Positions 24,648-36,869 are shown, counted from the first letter of the stretch. The stretch: 64,000 nucleotides of DNA from Aspidiotus rigidus (GCA_035079385.1 JAVHKY010000010.1:1364001-1428000), one strand, 5' to 3'. Notes: generated from the sequence alone by a model not told the origin. Translations and numbers: made by a program.

Positions 24648-25033
24648 GACTGAAGGACCCCATACCTGTCGATGAGAGGAGTGGTGTGTATAAGTTGGAG
24701 TGTGAGGATTGTGGAGGCTTTTATATTGGTGAAACCAGCCGCCAAATGAAAGTTAGAGTAGCTGAGCACCTGAACTCTTGGAAGAAGGGACACTTAAAGG
24801 AGTCAGCTTTCGCCGATCACTTAATAAACAGTGGCCACAGCTTCCGCGAGGGATCCGAAAAGCTCCTCCATAAGGAGAATTCCTACCGTAAGCGTATCGC
24901 CCTCGAGAATACAGAGATAATTCGTCATCTCAACACTGACGGTATCACTGTACTCAATTCGTACATTCCGGAAGATGGCCTGATCGAACTGGTTTATGAC
25001 TCACACCGTGATTTCTCGTTTGGACGATCTTAA
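24638..25033 (+). pseudogene. Penelope GIY-YIG endonuclease domain
   Basis: The C-terminal nuclease of the element is open for 131 codons. GVY lies at residues 16-18 and YIG at 29-31. A CxxC pair (C22, C25) sits between them, with SRQMKVRVAEH at 34-44 supplying the conserved Arg and His, followed by ADHLINSGH and a Glu-containing ENTEIIRHLN segment. The CxxC insertion and the arrangement match animal Penelope elements, where this domain is thought to nick target DNA. The domain looks intact, but it is separated from the RT by a one-base frameshift in a T run (about 24611). The initiator Met is only the first Met in frame; the domain is normally fused to the RT. Confidence 0.9.
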
Positions 25034-25077
25034 TACCTCGTTCTTCTCTTTTGTTCGTCAGTTGCTTTCATTTCAGG

Positions 25078-25109
25078 CTTGAAGATGGTTGTTTAACCGA
25101 AAGCGCTCG
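25078..25109 (+). other. Penelope tail hairpin-GAAA motif, copy 1
   Basis: CTTGAAGATG is followed by stem GGTT, loop GTTT, stem AACC, then GAAA and GCGCTCG. The same layout with a different stem occurs at 48775-48797 and 54702-54724. It recalls the stem II/GAAA part of hammerhead ribozymes reported in Penelope elements, but the canonical CUGAUGA box is not evident. Confidence 0.7.
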
Positions 25110-25206
25110 TCGTCTTTTATTTTTCTGCGGTTTGCCTGTTTTACTCCACGTCGGAGTATTCCTCTTTCATGTTTATCAACGTTCTACATTATTTTATTAA
25201 TTTTCT

Positions 25207-26685
25207 TCAAGATATCCGAACGTTATAGCTCAGAGTTCTGAGATAAGAAATGATGTCATTGTTCCCCTTGTATGTGTTATATTGCGTGACGATGCCCTGA
25301 ATCCTGTCTTGCAGCTCCAACCATTTTTTCCTGGGTACAACCTTCACCCGCTTCCCGAGTGGAAGCTCCGCTATCGACGATTCCGTGGCAGCCTGTTCTC
25401 TCTGCAACTCACGTATAAAAGTGTATATGTCAGGGTGGCTTTTTCCGCTAACTGGTTGAATCTATTGTGCCACCCCTCAGAGCAATTATTAGTTTTGTGC
25501 GATTTATTGAGCGCATTCTGGTACTGACTCCATTTTTTTTTTTGGGGGGGGGGGATACCGCGGAGGGATTGCTCGGCGCCGGCCTCAGCGAGGTCTACCG
25601 GTTACGTTCGTATTTTGAAAGTAGTCCAGTATAGGTTCTATTTCTTCGGGTGCTCCAGCAGCCAATAAGTCGAATGCATGTGCTACTTCGTCCTCCGGCA
25701 CAAAGGCCAATGCGAGCACCATGTGGGTGAAACGGCGTACAGAATGATCTTCCGGATCCCTGTAGGCACCTTGCTATCGCTCGGCTTGTACCCTCCTGTA
25801 CATGGATTGGCCGAGGTGAAAGTAGCAGCAACTAACAGGTACGCCCGGGTACACTTCTTCGCAAGCCCGAATGATGCTTAACTCAAAGTCGGTAATTATA
25901 CGTAGAGGAACGCACGCGTTAATGCGGTATTCTTCTACTGCTCTTCGAACTTCTCGTAATACTGTCGCGTACAAGGCTGCCGATTTTCCGGGTAACAACG
26001 CGTAAACCAAAGGAACTGCGACTCCCTCACCGTTCTTGACATTGCGTCTCCTGAGACCAAGGATCGTGAAAAATTGCGTGAAGATGTTTGGCGACACGTC
26101 AAAGGTGCCGTCACAGAACCATAAACTGCTTTCGCACAGGATTTCGATGTTTCGACGTGTGGCGTAAACGATGACTCGTTCCCTATTCTCTTCCTCGGCC
26201 TCGTCGTCATTTTCTTCTTCATCCTCGTCGGTCTCATGTTCACTTTGTACTCCCTCAGGATGTGAGTCATAAAGGAGGAATCGCTCCTTACCCAACGTGC
26301 GCTGTAATTCTTGCGGTATAGCACCCAAGTCTGTAACCCGAAGCGGGTTTGCAGGTACGTTTTTGCGTCGGATACGCTGGACCGCGTTCTTCGTAATGCC
26401 TCTTGTTCGGGTAGCTGGCTCAGCACTTCGCCAGCGGATTGTCGGTGATTGCCCTAGCGTGACAGGAACCACTACGTACCCTTCTGCAGTCTTCCGCGTT
26501 CTGCATTTAACATACAAATGACCGTCCACATGAAGTTTGTTTCCAATTTCCTTTATGTTTGACATTTTCACGATAACACTGCAATACATTATGTACTTTG
26601 AAGCCCGCATGGACATCACTTCCTTGCCACGATTTCCATGGTTTTTTTTTTTCGTTCTACCAACTACTTCTGATTCCTCATTCAT
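25207..26685 (-). pseudogene. MULE-1 transposase pseudogene
   Basis: Mutator-like element transposase on the minus strand. The first frame (26685-25774, 303 codons) reads DGHLYVKCRTRK near the N-terminus, a degenerate FLYWCH-like start. It then has QRIRRKNVPANP, an acidic stretch, CESSLWFCDGTFDVSP (first catalytic Asp in DGTF), IITDFELSII (second Asp) and CCYFHLGQ. Frame changes follow: the segment with NNCSEGWHNRF (third acidic residue Glu, about 25450-25480) and the C-terminal segment 25407-25207 (LPLGKRVKVVPRKKW). A C/A homopolymer near 25531-25552 interrupts the protein just before that Glu. It is clearly homologous along its length to MULE-2 (35.4-36.6 kb). All three acidic residues are still readable but never in one frame, so it is dead. 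Confidence 0.88.
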
Positions 26686-26772
26686 CGTTTTAGTTTACTT
26701 ACCTTGAAATCACAATCCTGAAGAACGGCTAAATGCTCTTTCCGGTACGTCATAATTTTGAGGTGAATCTAC

Positions 26773-26958
26773 TGTCAGGCGAAAACTTTCAGGGACATGT
26801 TTCGCCAGGGAAAAAGTTTCAGGCAAACGTCCGTCAGGTTCTTTGTTTTCAGGCAAATTTATTTCGGGTTAATCGTCTGTCAGGTTTCTCTCTGTCAGGA
26901 TTTCATTTGTCAGGCAAATGTCTTTCAGGTAAGCGCCTTCAGGTAAATGTCACGTAAT
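26773..26958. repeat. MULE-1 right-arm array of TGTCAGGYAAA boxes
   Basis: About eleven TCAGG boxes (TGTCAGG, TTTCAGG), mostly 12-18 bp apart, form the outer flank of MULE-1. This matches the position of the TGTCGG array in MULE-2. The opposite arm is missing: only about 30 bp lie between the transposase stop and the Penelope tail. Confidence 0.75.
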
Positions 26959-26989
26959 CGCACAGAAATTCTAAAAACGGGTAACCCCG

Positions 26990-27660
26990 AGGCCCCGTCC
27001 AGCTACGACGTCATCAACTGTGACCCTGAGCCTGATTCTGAAATTTGCGAGTTCAATCCACTTTCCTTCATTTTTGTAATCTGCCTATAAATGGTTTAGT
27101 CTAGGCATTCATACTGCTGTATGTTAGGCATGGTTTTATGAAAGCTAATAGTAGGCCTAGTATATAGTCTGTTCACGTTAAGAAAGGCCCAAAAGAAAGA
27201 AGAAAGTTAAGTTACTTGAGAAAGAGTTTGAGTTCGTACCATATTATTTAAATGGTCATAAGAAGGGGTACAAACTCGAATACTCTCTCGAGTAGCCTTT
27301 CCTTAACGTGAACAGACTATAGTTTAGTATACTGTATAGAGCAGTACTGTGAAGACTAGGGAGTAGTACCCCAATTTTGAAATCTACAAGTATGACGTCA
27401 TCAGCCATGACCCCGAGGCCTAGTATCAGGGAGAGATTGAATGGGCCTAGTACAATGGAGTCTGTTGGGAGGCTTACAAGTGGAGGGAATTATCCCGAGA
27501 ATGTAAGAGAGAGAGGGAGGCCAAGCTAATGCCGTCATAACCATTCATGATGGCTACCTGTGACGTCATCAGCATTTATAACGTCGCTTAAGAGCGAAGT
27601 GAGAGATCCCGTGAACAGAAGAGAGTAAGGAAGAGAGATAACGTTGGTAGACAGGCTCTT
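26990..27660 (+). repeat. Dispersed repeat with TAGGCCTAG and TGACGTCA, copy A
   Basis: It aligns in the same orientation with 49565-50060. Shared blocks are TTTGCGAGTTCAATCCACTT, TGTAATCTRCCTATAARTGG, TACTGCTGTATKTTAGGC, GAAGGCTAATAGTA-like, CTGTTGGGAGGCTTAC and TGACGTCATC. It is interrupted by a MITE at 27163-27321. It is non-coding. Confidence 0.85.
27163..27321. mobile_element. Foldback MITE of ~159 bp
   Basis: It opens TATAGTCTGTTCACGTTAAG and closes with the exact complement, and inner segments (GAGTTYGTACC and its complement) also pair. It is absent from the paralogous repeat at about 49755-49760, giving an empty site. The termini and the TA dinucleotides fit a TA target duplication. 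Confidence 0.85.
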
Positions 27661-27664
27661 CCTA

Positions 27665-30280
27665 TTGGATATTCTCAATTACACACATGAACAAATTTCA
27701 AACTTTTGGAAGCAAAAGTATTTCTAGAAGTATTTTTCACGCTGAACCGTGCGCGGTTTTTCGCAATCTCGCCTAGGTTTCTCACAAATTGCGTTTCAAT
27801 GCTTGAAAATTACTTGAAACCGACACTCTTGGAATACTGTATTGTATCATTACAAACTCCAAGATATAGAAAGTAGTAAATAGAAATGTGGCTCGTATTT
27901 CCCTTTAGAACACGTAATATTTTCACTTTATAAGCTCTCATCATTACAGCGTTCTATTCATTTTTCTGAGAGTCATTTCATGATCCCATACAGACGTTTG
28001 AAAGCGGAAATTCATGAAGGCCATCCTGGTCACACTGATTCACGCGTTGCGCGCGCTTGCACGCTACTCATGCAGAAGAAGCCTTTGTTCTCATCATTGA
28101 TAAGATAAAATTAGTGTTCCCACTTTGGAAAACGTGTGAAAATTGAGCTCTAACTATTGTTAAGTCATGAGATCTATGAGAGGTTTGGATGGACCATGAG
28201 GCGGGAAGGCGAGGAAGTGAATTCAAAACACAATACGTAACTAAGACACGATAAAACAAATTTTTAGATGGATAGGATAGGTACTTTCAATTGTACCTCA
28301 AATGATTTCTTTAGTCGAAAATTTCAGTTCAAGTGTGACCTAGCGCTAGTTCAATAATATTCGAGCACTCGATTTGTGTTCGCATGTTCTAGGACTCACC
28401 TCGAAATGGAATTCATTTATAATTTCTATCTATCCTAAAAATGGGAACCGACTTTCGAATGCGTAAATAATACTCGTAACGATACACAGTAATTATTCGA
28501 CGATTTTAGAAGTATAGCATCATCATTCGTATTTAAGGTAAACGAAATGTACCGCAGGTATGAAGGATATATTATTTTATAAAATGAACTTACTCGTACC
28601 CCTCTCTATATAGGTTTGCTACGGTACAAAATTGGCATGACGTTAGGAAATGAAATATTCATAATTATTATCATTTCACGATCTACTCTACGTGCGCGTC
28701 ATTTTTGAGCGTAATTTCGACAGTGTAAGGCCTTTTCATCGTTTACTATCCCAATTATAGCTTACTGCGTACAGTTTTAAAAGATACACGAACGATAACA
28801 TCGAAAATAATGAATATCAAACTGCGACGAGCAGAATAAACTCGTAGGATGATGGCGAAAATGCGCGTCTACACACGCAGAAACGTCGCGTCGTCTTCTT
28901 CTTCTTCGCCGTCGTCATCGTCATCGTTGTCGTATTCTGTGTAATTCGTTCTTCATTATACATTCTACACCGTATACCGAGTATATACGTATATACATCG
29001 GATTGACAAACAACGACGAAATCCTTTTCTTCTGCAAAAATCCATTATCATTTTCGCGCCGACGGTTTAATTTAATAATAAATTAGACAAATTTGAGAAA
29101 ATGTTCGAACGTATTTTCTTTATATTGTACGCGCCAGCTACGAGAAGAAGGTTTTTGGCGGCGTTCACGATGGTCCAATAGTTTCCTTTTTCCACGCCAG
29201 CCCAGAAAAGATGAGAGTTTTTAAAACAGAACTTCTTGATGACGAGCCATTCAACAGCTGCGATTATCAGCTTGATATGTGTAGGAAACAGTAGGGAGGA
29301 GTAAGGAGTGCGGTGATTGTGGCGACTGTCGCTCTAAACTACATGTGCTCCTCCGCAAACCAATTTCTGTTCTCTCTCACACTTCTCTAGTCTTCCTCCT
29401 GTCTTTGATCTCGACTTTTACGAGCGCGCAGAGGGGCAGTTTGTAATAACTTTCCAATCGTTGTTAAAATTCCCATACATGCGGAAAAGCTGAAGTTGCA
29501 GATTCGGAAGTCAGGATTTCTAGATAACGATGTGTTGAGACAAGTATGGCAGAGAGAGCGTGAACGAAAAAAACGAATGCAAGTACAACGGTAACACGAG
29601 GAGGACCTTATTTAACGACGATTGATAGAAGACTACACGAGTACAGATAACGATAACGATTACGGATAGAAACTAGAAAGCCCTCCCTCTCTACACACTC
29701 TTGCACACACACTCACGTTGTAACAATAAGTATGTACCAACTTCAACACGATGGAAATATAAGGCAAGAGAAATTAGAAAGTAGAGACGAAGAAGATGAT
29801 TTCTCTAGTTCAAAAGTTTCAAGTCACCCAATTGCGATCTGACTGGGAACGAACTAAGCTTTTGTGTTTTTGGAAATTAAGAAACGGAGTCTAAGAACTA
29901 CAAAATTTGTAAACTAGCGGAGGGTTCTTAATAAATGGAATTTATTATGAAACCTCACCAATGGAGCCTATTCCAAAGTTTGAGGCTTACGCGGAATTTA
30001 CATGTGGTAGACCTTAGGAGGACTGAAGACAAAAACTCTTTACAATTTCTCTTTTGCTATGGATATTACCTATTGATTTTTCTTTTCTCGTTGACTCTTA
30101 CATCACAGAAACTCATTTTTTCATTTTTTTAAAAAGGTGTGGAGCTTTTTTCCTAGCGAGTTGTAAAGCTCAAGAAATCTAGATTTTTTCTATATCTTAA
30201 GATCTGGAAACGAAGAGATCCGCGTCTTTGTTTCACTCAGATCTGGACTTGTCGAACTCGCAGATTTTCAGAATCATGTT
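27665..30280. other. Apparently unique DNA with TCT/CGT-rich low complexity
   Basis: Trinucleotide-rich sequence (TCTTCTTCTTC and CGTCATCGTCATCG) lies at about 28888-28935. No supported gene was found. The moderately higher GC around 28.6-29.5 kb could mark a promoter or 5' leader of a host gene, but no frame supports this. Confidence 0.4.
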
Positions 30281-30284
30281 TAAG

Positions 30285-30450
30285 GTCCCTTTCCGGAGGT
30301 GAGAGAGGGACAACTCGCGAGAGTGGTGTAAATTCTCAAATTTTGGAATTAGGGGCTATGATTCAAGAAACTCCAGGAAAAACATGAAATATGTCGAGAA
30401 TTCAAACTTATCTTCAAAACACAACGGTGACCTGTTCGGGTTTTTTATTG
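30285..30450 (-). repeat. Dispersed repeat, inverted copy of 49240-49405
   Basis: Read in reverse complement it gives AGGTCACCGTTGTGTTTTGA, TTCATGTTTTTCCTGGAGTT, CCCTAATTCCAAAATTTG and GCGAGTTG, all found in the same order at 49240-49405. It is non-coding. Confidence 0.8.
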
Positions 30451-30840
30451 ACTCTACACGTTGACATGTACTAGAGAAATTTAAAGTACATATCACTGTT
30501 AACCCTTCTTCCATCATAGTTTGTTATTTGAGATTTTTTCAAGTCCACCAAGAAAGTTGGCCTTCTCTCCTTTCTGCTCTTCAGTCACAATTTTAATTTG
30601 ATCACGTTCTATTCTCCGATGACTTTCACATTTTTTAGCTCGTCACTTCCTCGTCCTGAAAATCACTTACTTCTTTCCTGTCTGTCTTGAAGACCCCCCC
30701 GCTGATGTAACTTCCAGGTACATTCTGCTGATATCAGGGTCTTCCTCAGGTCAACAATCTCTCACCTGAACTTTCTCTAGTTCCCACACTTTTACGTTAT
30801 AAAATTTAGGCAGAATATTTTTCCCAAGCCTTTGTTTGTC

Positions 30841-31014
30841 GGCAGGCAGGCAGGCAGGCAGGCAGATGAACAATGTACCCCTGTCAAAAGTGATGATGAG
30901 CCCGTAAGACTTTTGATTTTGTCAGACATCCTGTCATAGTAAGTGTTGTTTTAACCCCCCCCCCTCCTCCTCCTCCTCCTCCTCCTCCTCCTCCTCCTCC
31001 TCCTCCTCCTCCTC
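30841..31014. repeat. Microsatellites: (CAGG)n and (CTC)n
   Basis: GGCA/CAGG units occupy 30841-30865, and a C run followed by CTC triplets occupies about 30955-31014. Confidence 0.97.
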
Positions 31015-34000
31015 CCTCTCCTCCTCCTACAATTTCCCTTCAACTCCATGCGTGAAACGTTTTCAAAAGAATTCTAACAACTCCTTTTGAAATCTATTTG
31101 AGAAGTCGGAGAGATAATACCCTTATGTTAGAGAGCTCAGAGGCACATGAATCATAACTGTGGTACGATTTCCGCTGAAAGGTGGAGACTCCTAAGGAGA
31201 AAATAGGGGTCTGAAGGTTCAAGAGAGTGTACGAGAAAAACTGATGGTGGTACTTATTTAAAAAAAAAAAATTCCGAAAATTCCCCAGGCTCATACGAAA
31301 TAAAATAAAGTCTTCGGAGCAATTAGCGCAATCTTTGAGACGGAAAAGCAGCGTAGGATGGCAGCGGTAAACGGAAAGATTTGTCCAAGTCATTCTTGTT
31401 CTGTATAGCTCGTAGCTGAATATATTTCAGGTCTAATGGTTTAATTAACTCCTGTCCTCTCTGGTCTTAAGTCAAGATTTTTCTGACTCTTTTCTTGTAT
31501 ATCTCATGGTTCGAAATCCCTTTTAAACTTGGTCAATCTCTTTTCCCCCCCTCCTACAGATCGCTATTTCTCCTTACGCGTTTGAGTCCAAATTTTTCCC
31601 AGACTTTCTTCTACGCGGTGCTTCCACCGAGAAACTTTGTAGTGACGTCATGATCTAAGCTCCAAATTTTTTTGATACCTCTAGGGAATTCCATCAAATT
31701 TTTTGTTGACGAGCCGATCCTAGTTCATCATTTTCACTGTAAAATAGGGACCAAAGAAAAGAAAAAAAACAAGCAATAAAATGCAAAATAAAAATATGAA
31801 TAATTATGCAAAACGTGAAATACGAGAAACTAACTAAAATAAACTGTAGTGGCGGTACTAGAAATAAGGAAAACAGGGAGAATTTTTTTAAGTAACGGAT
31901 TACGAAGAGCGGCAAAAAGGAGTGTAGTAGAAGGAAGAAATGAATGACGGGGCAAAGGCTAACTAACCTGTTGAAAGTGAACTCTCGGATTTTCTCTCTG
32001 GGGAAATGCCAAATAATACTCGTAATTTTTGACTCCTACTGAAGCCAAACAAATGATACTGATTCGCCCGCGAGAATGTATATTGTAAATGAATTTTTCA
32101 ATGAATCTGGTATTGTATTAAGTCGCCAGATTGAATTCGTCTCTTTTTTTATATCCCTACTACGCAATAATGAAGGAATTAGGCCTTCCTTTTTTTTCTC
32201 TCTGTCCTTTACATATAAACGATGAAAATAGCTCGAACAAAATAAATGAGGAATAAAAAACAACGGGGGAAAAAAAAGAGTACGAAGAAGAGATACGTAT
32301 GGAAAAAAAGAGAGAGAGAAAAAAAATGAAATTTGTGGAAGTTTGTTCGTCGAACGAATTTTAAACAGTTGATTTTCTGGCCTTTTTTTCCTCGCTCTGT
32401 TTCCTGTTGCGTTCATCCTCTCTATCAATACAGAGGACGGAAAGAAATCTTCTGTACAGCAGGTTTTCGAAACTACAATTTACAAAAAGTTCTCCTTTAA
32501 AAGTACGAGTTTATAACGTTTGTATTCAACTTTTTCTCGTACGGATTTCGAATCTCAAATAATGGAAAATAATCGCGAAAAGCGACGAAGTCGACATTTG
32601 CAGCCATCGCTACAATGCGTTCAGAGCCTTTCATCAATCATGATTTCGAGAGATGTATTTCAGCAGAAAAGAGTCGGTAGTAATTTTTCCTACATTTTGA
32701 AGATAATAAAAATAAAACTTCTATCGAGTACAAACACGATTTTAAAGAGAGAGAGACCTTTTTTGTCGCGCTGTTCAAGGAAGTGTGCCAGTGTTGGTCG
32801 TTATAGGAGCTGCAATCTCTTTTAAATAGTGCAAATTCGATTTTGTCATCGTCTCGACCAATACGAAATGAAGAACGAGTGGGGTGTGGTTTTAGCTATT
32901 TATATTCTGGGTCTTCAAGGTTGCTGAATTTTTCGTGATTGAAATGCTTCTTCGCCTCGGCACATTGTCGCTTTAACGACGTGAAATCAATCTTGCCGCG
33001 CCATACAAACGTGTTGGTAATTATTGTAATTAGACAATGATTTATTAGGACGCTTGTTTAATTTATATCCCTCAGCTCAGCGACTCTTCGTTCTCTCCCG
33101 CTCTTCGTTCGTCGCTGTCGAATATCAAAAATATTATAAAGATCGACCTAATATTACCATACGCGAGTTAAGGCCATTATGTAGACCTTTTCTTTTTTTT
33201 CCGAACGTCGCCTTTATTGCATTCCTCTACTTCGCCGCACGCCTACGCATGGCCATTCGGCCCTTATCGTTTTCCTAGCCAGTTTACGGTAGACACTTAT
33301 TACAAAATACGATCCGAAAGTCTTTGCCTACTGTATATCAACATAATTTTTAGGCGAAAAATAATGGGAAATACTAGATGAGAAAATTGTATATGAAATC
33401 GAAGGCTACTCGCACGACTGAACATTAAGCTGTGCCGTTTTCGAAAAAGGGACCGAAGAAAATGTTCGCTCGAGAACCTACGAACGCATAGATGATCCCA
33501 TTTTAGCTCTTGAGAATCGTGTACTACTTGTAATAAAAATCGCGAGCAAAAAGGTAGAAAAAGCTTTGATGGTCATATCGTTTTCGCTCTTAATTAAGAT
33601 GCAGGCTATCCTACGTGCTGCATTTCTTTCCACGCCGTCTGTGTCACATTCGATTCTATGGCCACGTAATATTCGATAAAATTCAATTTTGGAAATTTCA
33701 GCGAGGGTAGTCGTCGAGTCACCGATCTTTCGATCGCGGTGCTCCGAAATATTCATCTGCTTTGAAAATAGGCAAAAGTATTCTTTTCGAACGTCGTGGG
33801 ATGGAGTTTCACCTTCTTAACGCTCGTGTTTTTACGCGTTCGAAAATTACGCCAATAAATAGTGTAAATATTAGTCTCCGTGCGGGAAAATCAACAATTT
33901 TATCGACCTATAACTCGCAACCCGATATATTTCGCGTCCTATCATTTCTTTCAAATTGCGAAATTTTTGGAGATAAAAGTTTTCGATAGTTCTACTTTTA

Positions 34001-34490
34001 TCTAGTTGCTGACCTTCCATTTTTCTTTTTCCCTGGATAAATTAAGAAGTTGGTTGTCGTCCATGCTGGAACGATAAGCAAACGTTCGTAAAATTTTTCG
34101 GTAGAAATTTGATTTTCCTGTAACAAACGAAATTTTGAAAGGGTAACCTCGATAACTTCCGCCTTGAAGATGGGTACTAAAAAATTTTAGTATTTCTCAC
34201 AGAGAACCGAAGTTTGGAATAAATTTGAGATGAGTATTGCAAGAAATGAATTTGTTGTACCATTTTAAGTAACATATATTTTCGAAATTTTATAAGTGTA
34301 CTAATAACAGAAGTTTCGCTCTGTGTGCCATATTATTTTCTTTTAGCTGTAAAGAAATAGTGTTCGGAAGATGTCAAAATCGAGAATTGTTTTATAAATG
34401 AGACACAACTGAACAGAAAAATATTACTTTTAGCCCTTCTCCTTTCGTTTTTTGATTATTGTATCAACTGGCGTGGTGTCGATTATATTT
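31015..34490. other. Apparently unique DNA, nothing recognised
   Basis: A/T-rich and purine-rich sequence with no repeat match in the window beyond a TGACGTCATGATC box at 31643 (also at 45426). Open frames reach 130 codons (minus strand, 32428-32036) but are low-complexity and resemble nothing known to me. Confidence 0.4.
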
Positions 34491-34492
34491 AG

Positions 34493-35259
<767 letters not shown>

Positions 35260-36846
35260 CGACATTTTTCCGACTACGAATTTCCGACACGACATTTTTC
35301 CGACACAAAAATTTTCCGACCCGACATTTCTTTGACAGTTCATGTTTCCGACACGACATTTCTCCGACACGACAATAATCCGACAAAGTTGAAAGGAAAT
35401 TTTATTTGTTATGAAATATTCACATTGTGTGATAAATTGTGTAAGTATTGTAACGTCGGAACATTGCCATATTCCGCGGCAATGTTCTCTAGGCGAATTT
35501 GCAGGTCACGCCACTTCTTTTGCGGGGCACCTCTGACCCTTTTACCGAGAGCAAGTTCCTGTACAACTATTTCCGTATAACCTTGTTCCTTCTGGAACTC
35601 CGAAAGGGCGGCATATACATCAGGATGATGTTTCCCCACGACTTCACGGAAGCGATTATGCCACGCTTCACTGACGTTGTTTGTGCGGTGTGACTTTTCG
35701 AGGGCAGTATCGTACTGGTTCCACAGGGGTGGAGCATATCTCGGCCGTGCTCCTCTGCCGCCTCTTCCGGATGCGCCAACATAGTTTTTCTTGAAAAAAT
35801 CGAACACCGGATACAGTTCCGCCGGGCAATTCGCGCGAAGTGTTTGAAAGGCACGAGGAACATCCTGAACTGGCACAAATGCCAGAGAGAGAAGCATATG
35901 CGTGTAATCTCTCATGCTGCGATCATCTGCATCGTTGTACTGCACTTGCAATCCGACTTCCTGCACTTTGCGATACACAATTTGACCTAAGTGGAAAAAA
36001 CACCCTGAAACTGGAACACCAGGGAATACTTGCTGGCATGCGTTGATAATTGCGCGTTCAAAGTCCGTCATTATTTTTGCAGGAACGCAAACATTTATGC
36101 GATACTTACGTACGGCGTTGTCCACTGCTGTGAGCGCTTCAACATACAGTTCCTGACAGCAAACAGTAAACAAGTGGTACGGCAACAGTCTCTTCTGATC
36201 CTGTACGTCGCCGCAATCCCATCACTGTAAATAGTTCTGTGAAAATGGATGGAGAAGTTTTGAACGTACCGTCCATGAACCATATGGAGCTTTCGCATAA
36301 CAGCTCGATATTCTTGCGAGTAGCGTACACAATCACACGTCGTCTTTGTAGTGTTCTTCCCTCCTCATCTACCTCCTCCTCCTCTTCTTCTTCTTCTTCT
36401 GCTGAAGACGATTGATCGGAGTCCCTGGAGTCGTACAGCAAGAACTGTTCTCCTACTAGCGTTTTCTGATACGTATCAGGTATGTCATGCAAGCCATTCA
36501 ATGAAGTCGGGGCGGCGGGCATATTTTTCCGACGTGTTCGCTGGATGGTTCGTACTAGAGCTGATTGCTCCGGTAACTGGCTCAGGACTCCAGCGGAGAG
36601 TTTATTCGCAATTATTTCGGCTGGCATTTTGTCGCATTACACAATGACAAAATTAGTATCAGGTACGAGTCCATATTGCTATGCAAACTTCATCTGTCGG
36701 AGATTTGTCGGAGACTTATCGTGTCGGCACAATTGCTTGTCGGAAAATTTTAGGTCGGAAAATTATCGTGTCGGAGAAATGTCATGTCGGAAAATTTGTG
36801 TGTCGGAAAAATGTCGTGTCGGAAATTCGTAGTCGGAAAAATGTCG
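35260..36846. mobile_element. MULE-2, complete Mutator-like transposon with box-array termini
   Basis: The two ends are inverted copies. The left starts CGACATTTTTCCGACTACGA and the right ends with its complement. About 60 bp match almost perfectly, and the rest of each arm is a tandem array of CCGACACGACA-type boxes (left, to about 35390) or TGTCGGAAAA-type boxes (right, from about 36695). Between them lies one minus-strand transposase gene. No 9-11 bp target duplication is visible at the exact ends. Confidence 0.88.
35409..36627 (-). pseudogene. MULE-2 transposase, one central frameshift
   Basis: DDE transposase of the Mutator-like family on the minus strand, in two long segments. The first (36627-36139, 162 codons) carries QRTRRKNMPAAP near residue 30, an acidic run, then CESSIWFMDGTFKTSP with the first catalytic Asp. 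The second (36185-35409, 258 codons) carries IMTDFERAII (second Asp), GCFFHLGQ, and HRTNNVSEAWHNRF with the third acidic residue, ending HNLSHNVNIS. A small deletion near 36160-36180 shifts the frame between LVYCLLSG and ELYVEALTA; apart from that break both halves are open. Gene and termini are the least decayed of any element here, so this MULE was active relatively recently. Function: cut-and-paste transposition by binding the array arms. Confidence 0.92.
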
Positions 36847-36869
36847 CACCTGGATGAGCTGGAAATGAG

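Larger units (their letters stand above)
23040..25175 (+). mobile_element. Penelope-like retroelement, copy 1
   Basis: An RT core and a GIY-YIG endonuclease are encoded in order, followed by a tail that is shared with 48763-48862 and 54692-54794. The tail contains CTTGAAGATG, the hairpin GGTT-GTTT-AACC (25087-25098), GAAAGCGCTCG, then a TGCGGT and GAGTAT-TTTCAT block. The 5' boundary is uncertain because no upstream copy of the tail was found. The right end abuts MULE-1. Confidence 0.85.

Noticed and set aside
28860..28960. Possible host-gene 5' leader or promoter in a GC-richer, TCT/CGT-rich stretch
   Set aside because: No initiator frame, splice sites or downstream coding exon could be supported from sequence alone.
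35260..35390. CCGACACGACA tandem boxes as a CRISPR array
   Set aside because: The boxes are about 10 bp with short variable gaps and are mirrored at the far end of a MULE. They are transposon arms.
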